Below are positions 53,793-62,182 of a DNA stretch of 64,000 nt, piece by piece (position 1 is the stretch's first letter; each line of letters opens with the position of its first letter). The stretch spans positions 62,001-126,000 of the forward strand of contig JABHEG010000050.1 in the NCBI GenBank assembly GCA_018676675.1. The letters are read 5' to 3'. This DNA is from Lentisphaerota bacterium (GTDB taxonomy: Bacteria > Verrucomicrobiota > Lentisphaeria > Oligosphaerales > JABHEG01). The notes beneath the pieces were generated by a model. That model ran no database searches. It saw only the letters and a list, made by a program, of their open reading frames with translations, and was not told the DNA's origin. The position numbers and the translations under genes were made by a program.

Positions 53793-55145
53793 TCAGCCCA
53801 TGTCTGAATGAGTCCGGGCCAGAACAACCCGACCCTCAATGCGCTTCGCGATAACGATCAGCCATCCGGCACTGAGCCAGGCCCGCCCCTGCGGAGTCTC
53901 AGCCGTATTGGCCCACCAGCCCGGCTCCTCCCAGGCCTCTGCGGGAATGGCCTCTCCGACGATCCGGCGTAACTCCCAGGAGGTCAGGGTCAGCCGTCCG
54001 ACGTCACTGTCAACCGACTCCAGGTACTCGAACAAGGGCTGATAGGCACTCCCGGGTTCCAGGGCAACATCCGGATCCACATCACACTCACCCGCAGCGT
54101 GCGCCAACGTGTCCGAGACGATATTCCCCTGCTCCCCGCCGAGCCAGGAACGCGTCGCCCTAACGGCTAAGCCGTCATCCAGATCCTCAAACACATTGTC
54201 CCGTACGACGCATGCGACTGCGTCTCCCAGATCAAAGCCCCGCTGGCCGTCGTTGTATACGCTTTGGCGAACGACGTTCCCGGTCAACACATGCCCGCCG
54301 GAGCCAAGCGACTCGGTGACCATCAGAGCTCCTTCAGAGTTGTTGGTGAAAATGTTCCCACTCACCACGAATCCGCGAGTATCGCCCGTAAGGAGAATCC
54401 CTTGAGGACAGTGAATGTAGTTTGCGCAGATCGTGATATCGCGACAATCCACGGCCGCAATCCCGGTCTGGAAGCCCTCAATCATGTTGTTGCAGACCGC
54501 ATGCTGGGCCGTCCCATCCAAAATGATCGCCTCAGCGTGCCCGTAGGCAAGGTGATTGTCCACGAGTCGGACCTCTCGGCAGTGTCGACCGATGTAGATC
54601 TGTTCGTCCTGAACGAGCCCATCTTTCATGCTCCGCGTCTGATTCCCGCGGAACGTCAGATGGTGCAGGTTATCGGCATGAAGGGCACGTCTGCAATCTC
54701 GCATCCAGCAGTCTCGAACGCAGACATTCGAAGCATTGGGCGTCACGCGAATGGCCGTTCCGCCGAACCCATGGAAAAAGCAGCTGTCGATGAGCATATC
54801 ATTCGGCCAACGCAGGAAGAGCGCGTCGCCGCTGGCGTGGTTGCCGACGAAGGACAGGTCACGGAATGTGACCCGCAGATCGGGCCACCAACTGTTCTCC
54901 ACACCTCGCACGGAGAAAAAGGGGCTGCCGTCCTTTCCGGTGAAGACCAGAACACTGGCCCGGCCGTCCCCGTAGAGATGAAGGTGTTGCCCTTCCGCAA
55001 GCTCACAGAGAACGGTCCTGTCGATCTCGTACGTGCCGGCAGGAACGTGAATCGCGCCCCCTTCCGGAGGGAGAGTGCGGACGGCCTCCTGCAGGTCGCC
55101 ACTCTCCGTGACGTCAATCTGGGCCCCGTGTAAGACCGTTCGCAT
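53793..55145 (-). CDS. Right-handed parallel beta-helix repeat protein
   Basis: A 450-residue protein. It begins with a pectate-lyase-like N-cap (DLQEAVRTLPPEGGAIHVPAGTYEI), followed by a solenoid of about ten short beta rungs with the asparagine-ladder phrases GNHASGDALF, RGNQTRSMKDG, ANYIHCPQGI and SGNIFTNNSEG. Such folds occur in polysaccharide lyases, hydrolases and epimerases; no catalytic residue set is identifiable. No signal peptide is seen. ATG at 55145 is chosen because GGGAGAG precedes it by six to seven bases. Probably acts on a carbohydrate or is a structural protein. Confidence 0.88.
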   Translation of the reverse strand: MRTVLHGAQIDVTESGDLQEAVRTLPPEGGAIHVPAGTYEIDRTVLCELAEGQHLHLYGDGRASVLVFTGKDGSPFFSVRGVENSWWPDLRVTFRDLSFVGNHASGDALFLRWPNDMLIDSCFFHGFGGTAIRVTPNASNVCVRDCWMRDCRRALHADNLHHLTFRGNQTRSMKDGLVQDEQIYIGRHCREVRLVDNHLAYGHAEAIILDGTAQHAVCNNMIEGFQTGIAAVDCRDITICANYIHCPQGILLTGDTRGFVVSGNIFTNNSEGALMVTESLGSGGHVLTGNVVRQSVYNDGQRGFDLGDAVACVVRDNVFEDLDDGLAVRATRSWLGGEQGNIVSDTLAHAAGECDVDPDVALEPGSAYQPLFEYLESVDSDVGRLTLTSWELRRIVGEAIPAEAWEEPGWWANTAETPQGRAWLSAGWLIVIAKRIEGRVVLARTHSDMG

Positions 55146-55403
55146 GTCGACTCTCCCAAGATCGAGACAGCGCCGCAAGGGGGCGCGCGGGACCACCGCG
55201 ACAATTCCCCGAGGAAGTCAGGGCATCCCTCGACAGCCCTCAGTACCACGTCATCGTGGCAAAATGCACCGCCTTCACTGTACACGCAAGATTGCCGTAT
55301 TGCCTGATCCACGCCTATAGTACACAACGGCAGGGTCGCGTTGCCCGCCACCGTGCAGTAAAGTAGAGGCAAGTGGCAGTAGGCGGACACGGCCAGGCAG
55401 ACC

Positions 55404-56219
55404 GTGGCCGCGTTGCGGAAGCTCTTCCACGACTCATGGGGAGGAACAGCGTTCCCAAGCCACGGTGTCACCAGGGAAAGAGGAGTGCGACCCCGGTCCC
55501 TCCCAGATGCAGCGTGCCCCTCGCATGAAAACAACAATGCGCCGTGGGCCTCGCGGAGAAGACGTTTGCGCCGCTTCACACTCACCGATCTGACGATCGT
55601 CCTGGCAGTTTTGCTGCTCTTCCTGGCCCTCGTGTTCGGGGTCATCGGCAAGTTGCGTGGTCGAGGCATGCGTACGGCCTGCCAGAATGAGCTTCGGAGG
55701 ATGGGATTCGCAGCCAGCCTCTACATTGCCGGAAATGACGATTTCCTCCCACCGATCTCGACGGGCCAGTTCCCCCATGTCCAACTCTACACAGACCTGA
55801 TCGGAGAGTACGTCGATGCCAAGACAGCCTGGCTGTGTCCCAAAGGAGACATGACCCCGGACCGCATCGGCTCAGCCAACGGCAAACTCCTGCACTATGG
55901 CATGAACGATTTCGGGTATGGCGTCGTGGACGATGCGCTCAGGAACTACTACCCTTCACTGGGAGAGGCCCGGGTAACCGTCCTTCGCGAGCCGGCAGCC
56001 GTGATTCTTGCGGCTGACTCCGCCCCTCAGAACTCCCCCGAGGACATCGGCACAGAAGAACGATGCTCGAATGATTGGCCCCTGTCCAGCCTGGCCACGC
56101 GCCGACATGACAAAGGGTACAACGCCCTGTATCTCGGCGGCGCCGTCCGCTGGCGCGCCAACCGCCCAAATCACTGGGACTGGACCTGCAGGAAACGGCT
56201 CGACGCAATCCCCCAATAG
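55404..56219 (+). CDS. Prepilin-like protein with degenerate motif
   Basis: The N-terminus is uncertain: the frame is open from GTG 55404, but TTG 55566 just before the conserved segment or another downstream start may be real, and the first 50 residues are low-confidence. The prepilin-like helix is RRFTLTDLTIVLAVLLLFLA, where E5 is aspartate. The mature domain (YIAGNDDFLPPISTGQFPHV, LCPKGDMTPDRIG, then YNALYLGGAVRWR) matches the C-terminal fold of the prepilin-like proteins of Lentisphaerota/planctomycetes, with a WxxGxV-like ending. It faces the 56.4-57.1 kb prepilin gene; the two share the family but not the strand. Confidence 0.65.
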   Translation: MAALRKLFHDSWGGTAFPSHGVTRERGVRPRSLPDAACPSHENNNAPWASRRRRLRRFTLTDLTIVLAVLLLFLALVFGVIGKLRGRGMRTACQNELRRMGFAASLYIAGNDDFLPPISTGQFPHVQLYTDLIGEYVDAKTAWLCPKGDMTPDRIGSANGKLLHYGMNDFGYGVVDDALRNYYPSLGEARVTVLREPAAVILAADSAPQNSPEDIGTEERCSNDWPLSSLATRRHDKGYNALYLGGAVRWRANRPNHWDWTCRKRLDAIPQ

Positions 56220-56348
56220 AGCCGGAACGCGCGCCCGCAGAGATGGATTCCCCAATGCACCTCAAAGCCGTGACCGTGGTTCCGGGTCGCTACCGCGTCT
56301 ACAAGGCCTTCATGGAATCCCCCCGGGCGAGAATCCCCGGAAAAAGGA

Positions 56349-56384
56349 CAACCCCCGGCGTGCTCAGAAGCACGCCGGGGGTTG
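56349..56384 (-). terminator. Strong intrinsic terminator for the prepilin-like gene
   Basis: A perfect 16-bp stem (56349-56364 and 56369-56384, caacccccggcgtgct) with loop caga is followed on the minus strand by a T-rich run (tcctttttcc, 56347-56338). It lies 30 bases past the minus-strand stop. Confidence 0.88.
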
Positions 56385-56413
56385 CTCTCCAAACCGGGCT
56401 CCAAACCCAGAAA

Positions 56414-57106
56414 TCACCTGCCTCGCCAGAAGTTCCCTCGCGGGATACTCCTGGCCGGATACCAGTCTGCATGCCCATCGGCAAACGCGATGTTGATCCC
56501 TTTACTGTGGACCACCATGCGGGGATGATTGTTGTCAGGATAGCTGGCTGTGTTGGAGCCAACCCCAATGTACAGGCAATTGCGCGAGTTCGTCCCAGTG
56601 GATTTCAGGCCGGAACAAACAGCATCAGCTATCAGAGGAAGCCGGTCCGGGTTCTCGTGAGCAACGACCTTCCTCGATGAGTTCGTCCCCCCGCTCACGC
56701 CGCAGAAATTGAACCCCATGTTCCCGCGGACCGAGACACGCGTACTGCTGCCGCCGGCGATTCCCTCCGGCCAACTGTAGCGTGTCCATCGAGCGTCATA
56801 GGAAGGACACATGAACGGGCCCGCGTCCCCGATATACGGGTACACGTAGCCAACCCAGCAGACGGTCCGCCCGTCACCCATCGAGTGGGGATAGACGCCG
56901 TATGACCTCCCGGGATAGGTATGCTGCCACTCCTGGGTGTACATGATCATACCCATTGCGAGCTGCTTATTGTTGCTCATGCATGAGCTGGCGAACGCCT
57001 TGTCGCGCGCCTTACTCAACGCCGGCAGAAGCATGGCCGCCAGAATCGCGATAATCGCGATAACCACCAGCAGCTCGATCAGGGTGAATGTGTTCCGTCG
57101 TCTCAT
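56414..57106 (-). CDS. Prepilin-like protein of the [16 protein letters not shown] type
   Basis: A 230-residue protein. The N-terminal motif [18 protein letters not shown], followed by [16 protein letters not shown], is the classical prepilin helix of Lentisphaerota/Planctomycetota; threonine is at -1 in place of glycine. The mature domain has [17 protein letters not shown], a Tyr/Gly-rich central part and the ending [14 protein letters not shown] (the H-x-G-x-x-D-W pattern of this family), then RGNFWRGR. Such proteins occur in very many copies in these phyla and may be secretion signals rather than pilins. AGGAGG precedes the ATG by six bases. Confidence 0.9.
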   Translation of the reverse strand: MRRRNTFTLIELLVVIAIIAILAAMLLPALSKARDKAFASSCMSNNKQLAMGMIMYTQEWQHTYPGRSYGVYPHSMGDGRTVCWVGYVYPYIGDAGPFMCPSYDARWTRYSWPEGIAGGSSTRVSVRGNMGFNFCGVSGGTNSSRKVVAHENPDRLPLIADAVCSGLKSTGTNSRNCLYIGVGSNTASYPDNNHPRMVVHSKGINIAFADGHADWYPARSIPRGNFWRGR

Positions 57107-57321
57107 CGCTGTCCTCCTTGTACTCCTATCTCATCTGCCCCCGCGTGCAGACCAAGCCGAGCTCGGCCCAAAATTCACGCTTTATTCATTGTAACACCAC
57201 CACCACCTCGGGGCAAGGGATAACTCTGAACCATGTTCTGTCTCCCGCCCCTCTTGGCTCTGCCACGCCCCGGAGGCGGAACCAAAGGATGCCGGGCGAC
57301 TTCAGGAAACACGGGCTGTCG

Positions 57322-58968
57322 TCAGAACGTGGACAGGCCCGTTGCCTCCTGAAAACGGTAGAGCAATCTGCGGCGGATAGAGTGATCCTCGTACTGCTCG
57401 TAGGGAACGGTACAATGCATGCCATCGCGATTGCTCCACACGCCCTCGAAGAACGCCAATGCCTCGACAAACACCCGTGCTTCCGAGGCCCCGCGTACGG
57501 CGACGTTGGTTTCCAGGTTGAGATTGCGCAGGTTCCGTCGCGTGAAGTTCGCGGATCCCAACGTGACGAATGAGTGCCCGGCAGCAGACCTGATCACCAG
57601 CATTTTCGCATGACACTGCTCACCATGCGTGTCGTACCAGCGGACCTGCATCCCACCAGCCATCAGTTCCCGGGCAACCTGTCGATTGGGAATCCCGCTT
57701 TTCGCTCGACCAAACGCGTCCTTGTTCGGATCAAGCACGACACGCACCTCGCCTCCGCGACGACACGCATCGAGTAGCGCCCGAATAACTCGTCGCTCGG
57801 ACAGATAGAACATGATCAACTCAACCCGGTCCCCGGCACGCACCTGCCCAAGAGCGGAAATCACGGCGTCGAGTATCGCCTTCTCTGTCAGGACCTGGAC
57901 CGAAATGCCCCCAACGAGTGCCGGTTCCCTGGAAACAGGAAAGTCCAAAGGTAGAGCCTGGGGCGCCGAGAAACGCACAACGGCCTCCTCACTGCGCAGG
58001 AGATCCCGTGACGCCCTCCCCGTCACCACAAGCGCTATGTTCGTATGCGCGCTGCTCCCATCGTGCGGATTCGCTGACGTCACCATCCCCACCAGATCGC
58101 CCCCTCGGTCTGCGATGAGTACCTTCCGATGATTTGCTTTGAAATTCAGTAGCGAGAGGTAGCTGCGCAGAGACACGCGCCCACGCCCAAACGGGTTGGG
58201 GAATCTCTGGCCGGGGCCATTACCGAAAGGCTGCACGAAGGGGCGCCAGAAACAACTGTAGAGAGGATTGCTGTCCCGAAGTCTGCTCAGCTTGCTGACG
58301 ATCACCTCCACGCCGGCGGCACGAAGGCGCTCAAGGTGGGGAGCCGGGAAGCCGCCATAGACCGTGTTGATCGGGTCCGTAATCAGCACAATCCTGAGCT
58401 CAGGATACATCCGCTTCTGAGTGACCAGACAGGTGGTGAGTTCCTCACACAGGGGCCGGTGTACGTCGGGAAGCGCCGCCACAAAATCGTTGTAGAGGAA
58501 CATATCAAGAACGACAAGCTGACGAGCCCCGCGGATGAGGGAGAACATCTCCTCAAAGATCATCTGGTCACTGCGCCGCTCACCGGCGGTATCCAGATAC
58601 GTCAAATCATGGAGGAACCGGGCACTGGCTGCCGGCCTCGCCTCACCCAGGTAGGACAACCCATCAGGCAAAGGGCGCCACAGATTGCAGCACCCGGTCA
58701 GGAGCGCTGCAACAAGGGCAATCATGAGAGGGCGGCCACACCACAGCTGCGAACTCGTGGCGAGGGAGACACCTGAACCGGGAACAACCGGAACGTCCCC
58801 CCCTTGGGGAGGTCCCCATTCGCGTGCGGCGTCCTGCCAGGGGAACCGTCCCGGAAGAGCCTGAACACCGTCACCGTGACTCGAACTGGTACCATCCATC
58901 TCAGACAGTATCCCAATCTTCGCCCGTAATCTGTCCGTTGCCCCGGCCGTGACTCCTTCCATCGTCAT
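57322..58968 (-). CDS. Phospholipase D-like (HKD) protein, putative lipoprotein
   Basis: A 548-residue PLD-superfamily protein. The first HKD motif is NHRKVLIAD (HxKx4D intact). The second is HAKMLVIRS, with arginine where aspartate is usual. Each is followed by the expected GMVTSANP or TLGSANF. The ATG at 58968 follows GAGGA. A lipobox-like LLTGCC lies only at about residue 92, unusually deep; the start may therefore be further downstream, near ATG at residue 82, although no ribosome-binding site supports it. Members include cardiolipin synthases and phosphodiesterases. The preceding gene ends ten bases upstream. Confidence 0.85.
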   Translation of the reverse strand: MTMEGVTAGATDRLRAKIGILSEMDGTSSSHGDGVQALPGRFPWQDAAREWGPPQGGDVPVVPGSGVSLATSSQLWCGRPLMIALVAALLTGCCNLWRPLPDGLSYLGEARPAASARFLHDLTYLDTAGERRSDQMIFEEMFSLIRGARQLVVLDMFLYNDFVAALPDVHRPLCEELTTCLVTQKRMYPELRIVLITDPINTVYGGFPAPHLERLRAAGVEVIVSKLSRLRDSNPLYSCFWRPFVQPFGNGPGQRFPNPFGRGRVSLRSYLSLLNFKANHRKVLIADRGGDLVGMVTSANPHDGSSAHTNIALVVTGRASRDLLRSEEAVVRFSAPQALPLDFPVSREPALVGGISVQVLTEKAILDAVISALGQVRAGDRVELIMFYLSERRVIRALLDACRRGGEVRVVLDPNKDAFGRAKSGIPNRQVARELMAGGMQVRWYDTHGEQCHAKMLVIRSAAGHSFVTLGSANFTRRNLRNLNLETNVAVRGASEARVFVEALAFFEGVWSNRDGMHCTVPYEQYEDHSIRRRLLYRFQEATGLSTF

Positions 58969-58978
58969 CTCGAAATCC

Positions 58979-61159
58979 TCACTGCTTCGCGCCAACGGGC
59001 CGGAACAGCCAACGTTTCACACTCATCAGTCGAGCCGACGCCTTGGGATTCTTCCCAGCGATCTCGATCGCAAGTTCATGCATCCCTGGAGCCCAATCTA
59101 TGTGACCAAACGACGGGCGTTCGCCCTCGGCATCGATACCCTCGCAGTAACCGTCAAACGGCTTGCCCACCGCCTTGCCATCAACCAGCACACGCACGAT
59201 CCCATACGAATGGGCCATGACAAAGTCCCCCAGAAGCTCGTAGCTCCCGGCCGGTACGTCCGCCACGGTGAACGTGAGGCGATCGCCGTCTTTGGTCCCA
59301 CCGATAAACTGTGAGCCAAACATGTCCAGAGCTTTGGTGTACGTCCCTTCACTGTGCGTCACCGGAAGGTCCCTGGCTTCGAGTACAAATCCTTCAAACG
59401 GCGGTACCGGCTCGTAAGCGATATCAACGTCGTAGCGGCCCCTCACACCGAAAGGCAACACCAGAACCAGCTTGGCATTGCTGAGACTGAACCCGCCATC
59501 CTTCTTATAGGGATTGTGCTGGCGAGCAGGCCACCGAAGTGATGCCCCGGCCGGCACCGACACCCGGAGCTCCCCAAACCGAAAGCTCGCGCCGATCTCT
59601 GCTGCCTGTAGGATGACGGGACCGTCTCCCAGCCGAACCTTGCCCCCATCCTCAAGTCGCACTCGTCGCTGCTTGGCCATCAGGGGAAGGTGACCCTCGA
59701 CGCGCTTCCCCGCCGGTGCCTCGAAGGTCAACCGGAGCGTGGATGGATCAACCGCACGGCACGACAGCCGGCAGGTGACATCGCCGTATGTCAAAGCCAG
59801 CCTGGGCACCCCATCCTCCTCCGCGATGCGCGTCGCATCCGGTGTCCATCTCAAATCAATATCCGGCGTGAAATCAGGTTTCTCATCGCCGGCCCGGTGC
59901 TTCAACAGTGAAGGATCACCAACCGTGAACGTTGACCAGTAGGGCTGCAATTTCGTGTTCCCTCCACCAATCACCACACCCAGTTCATCATGAAATACGT
60001 CCACAAAGCTCTGGCGATCCTGAATCCAGCGACTCCTGGGAACATCGCAGGCGTAGCCAGAGATGGTCCAGTGCCAGGGAGCAGCATGGCAGAAAGCGGC
60101 ATCTCGATCGCCCAGATAGACCGTCCCATCCCCAGCATCGGCTGGAGGAGGAACGACGGCCCCTGTGCCGCTGTAGAGTAGCAGTGCGGCCGCACCATCC
60201 GCATCAAGCAGACGCTTGCCGTCGTTGCTGAACGCTGCAAGCTGTTTGCGCATGAATCCCCGCCCTTCAGGTGTCCAGGTGAAGCCGACATTGCCGACGG
60301 GAATCCTGCTGTGATAGACCTGCCGTTCGTCGATCGTCGATACGCAGGTGCTGTCCGGCCAGATGGCCAGCGCGTGGAAACGGGCCGCCCGTTTCAGTGC
60401 CTCGAGGACGACCGGGTCGCGAGAAAAGTGGTAGTAGACGCCCAGCGCATCGACGTAGACGAAGTTATAGCCGACGACCGGCCCGGAGTTCTCGCTCCAA
60501 AATCCTGCGACATCCTGTTTCCGCACCGCCTTGGCCATGAATGTCCGGGCCTTATCCTGCCACTCCTGCTCCCCGAGACATTGCCCGGCGATGAAAAGCC
60601 CCATGGCGTGGTGGGTGGGGATGTTGTGCACGCCCCCAAGCGACTTCCGTCGGATGCCGGTGTAACCCAACCGTAATCCGCGTTCCCACGTCTCTCGAAC
60701 GTCAGCCGGTAGGGCGTCACGGACAAGAGAGTAAGCCCGAATCCAGCGGCTGTAGGTCCACGGCATATGGGTTTGGCCCCACGTCGAGTTGTCCTTCTTC
60801 CGGAACGTCCATTTACCCTCTTCATCCTGATCCTCGACCAGCGCCACCCCTCCCTTGGCAATGGCGGCCAGGATCTCGTCACTCTGGAACCAGGGGTTCC
60901 CGGGCTCATCAAGCGACCAGGCGACAGCCATGGGGAAAAGGACATTCTGATCCTTGCAGATCCACGGCTCGGTCCCAAAGCGTCCGGTGTCAGGGTGATA
61001 CGCCTTCAGCGCTTTCTCGACGCCGGCGACAAGACTACTGACGAGGTACTCGCGCGGGAGCCACTCTGGAGTAGCCTCCGCAGCGCTAGCCGTCGTCCCA
61101 CTAAGTGCCACCGCGGCAACCACCGCACACGATACCACACCGGCGACAATCGCTCGCAT
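58979..61159 (-). CDS. Secreted alpha/alpha-toroid protein, probably acting on polysaccharide
   Basis: A 726-residue protein with a signal peptide (VVSCAVVAAVALSGTTASA). Residues about 30-330 are a helical alpha/alpha-toroid-like domain (LFPMAVAWSLDEPGNPWFQ, WTYSRWIRAYSLVRDALP, HNIPTHHAMGLFIAGQ), as in heparinase-like lyases and some glycoside hydrolases. Residues about 420-560 form beta-sheet domains, and the last 130 residues are a carbohydrate-binding-like sandwich (LTFTVADVPAGSYELL). Conserved histidines and tyrosines (HH, YVDALGVYYHF) fit a polysaccharide-lyase site, but the exact family is not recognised. Confidence 0.7.
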   Translation of the reverse strand: MRAIVAGVVSCAVVAAVALSGTTASAAEATPEWLPREYLVSSLVAGVEKALKAYHPDTGRFGTEPWICKDQNVLFPMAVAWSLDEPGNPWFQSDEILAAIAKGGVALVEDQDEEGKWTFRKKDNSTWGQTHMPWTYSRWIRAYSLVRDALPADVRETWERGLRLGYTGIRRKSLGGVHNIPTHHAMGLFIAGQCLGEQEWQDKARTFMAKAVRKQDVAGFWSENSGPVVGYNFVYVDALGVYYHFSRDPVVLEALKRAARFHALAIWPDSTCVSTIDERQVYHSRIPVGNVGFTWTPEGRGFMRKQLAAFSNDGKRLLDADGAAALLLYSGTGAVVPPPADAGDGTVYLGDRDAAFCHAAPWHWTISGYACDVPRSRWIQDRQSFVDVFHDELGVVIGGGNTKLQPYWSTFTVGDPSLLKHRAGDEKPDFTPDIDLRWTPDATRIAEEDGVPRLALTYGDVTCRLSCRAVDPSTLRLTFEAPAGKRVEGHLPLMAKQRRVRLEDGGKVRLGDGPVILQAAEIGASFRFGELRVSVPAGASLRWPARQHNPYKKDGGFSLSNAKLVLVLPFGVRGRYDVDIAYEPVPPFEGFVLEARDLPVTHSEGTYTKALDMFGSQFIGGTKDGDRLTFTVADVPAGSYELLGDFVMAHSYGIVRVLVDGKAVGKPFDGYCEGIDAEGERPSFGHIDWAPGMHELAIEIAGKNPKASARLMSVKRWLFRPVGAKQ

Positions 61160-61314
61160 GGGCCATCTCCTCTATACACCAGACCATTCTTGACCGCCCC
61201 AACGTAGGGCCAAGGTCCGGGTTCCGCCAACTCCCACGGGAGCCCTGTTGCGCCGTGCCGACCGGCGCCTATAGTCCGATGCCGCACGTTGCCGCCCCCC
61301 ACAGGAAAGCCCTC

Positions 61315-62163
61315 ATGCTCGACCGCACCTTCTGTCACATCCGGGGAATCGGGCCCAAAGCCGAACGCAAACTCTGGGAAGACGGCTTCCGGACATGGCA
61401 AGACGCCCTGGATGCGCCCAGCCTTCCCCTCAGCCCGAACAAATCGGACGCGCTACGTCGAAATGTCGCCGAGTCGGTCTATCACGCCGAGAAGGGCAAC
61501 GCAGCGTTCTTCGCCAACGCCCTCCCGACGAGCGAGAGCTGGCGCCTCTTCCCCGCCTTCCGTGACCGGACCGCCTACATCGATATCGAGACAACAGGTC
61601 TCGGAGGCCCAAGTGACTACATCACCACTATCGCACTCTATGACGGCAGGGACCTGCGCTACTACCTCCACGGGGCCAACCTCGACGACTTCTCAAGCGA
61701 CATTAAGAACTATGACCTGCTCATCAGCTACAACGGCAAGACGTTCGATGTCCCCTTCATCCGGGAGTACCTCGGGGCCCCGATGGAACACGCACACATC
61801 GATCTGCGCTATGTCCTCGCCTCCCTCGGCTTCAAAGGCGGGCTCAAAAACTGCGAAAAGCGCCTCGGACTTGACCGCGATGAACTGGAAGGAGTCGACG
61901 GCTTCTTCGCTGTTCTGCTTTGGTACGATTTCTACAACAAGGGCAATCGCAAAGCGCTGGAAACGCTCATCGCCTACAACATGACCGATGTCGTCAACCT
62001 CGAGCACCTGATGGTCATGGCGTTCAACCTGAAAGTAACCACCACTCCCTTCGCCGATAGCCTCCGGATCCCCTCCCCGAACCCGCCAGAAATCCCCTTC
62101 AAAGCCGATTCCGAAACCGTCGAACGCCTGCGCCGCAAAGCCAGCTTCGGACGCGGCTGGTGA
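61315..62163 (+). CDS. RNase H-fold (YprB-type) 3'-5' exonuclease
   Basis: A 282-residue protein. A helix-hairpin-helix-like N-terminus (FCHIRGIGPKAERKL) is followed by an exonuclease domain with D90-x-E92 (YIDIETTGLGG), the second-acidic motif SYNGKTFDVPFI and the third ending in AYNMTDVVNLEHL. This is the YprB_RNaseH-like/ribonuclease H-like predicted exonuclease family, as found in uncharacterised bacterial proteins. ATG at 61315 follows AGGAAAG by about seven bases. It probably acts in DNA or RNA repair; the substrate is unknown. Confidence 0.85.
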   Translation: MLDRTFCHIRGIGPKAERKLWEDGFRTWQDALDAPSLPLSPNKSDALRRNVAESVYHAEKGNAAFFANALPTSESWRLFPAFRDRTAYIDIETTGLGGPSDYITTIALYDGRDLRYYLHGANLDDFSSDIKNYDLLISYNGKTFDVPFIREYLGAPMEHAHIDLRYVLASLGFKGGLKNCEKRLGLDRDELEGVDGFFAVLLWYDFYNKGNRKALETLIAYNMTDVVNLEHLMVMAFNLKVTTTPFADSLRIPSPNPPEIPFKADSETVERLRRKASFGRGW

Positions 62164-62182
62164 GCGACCGGCGAGGAACCAC

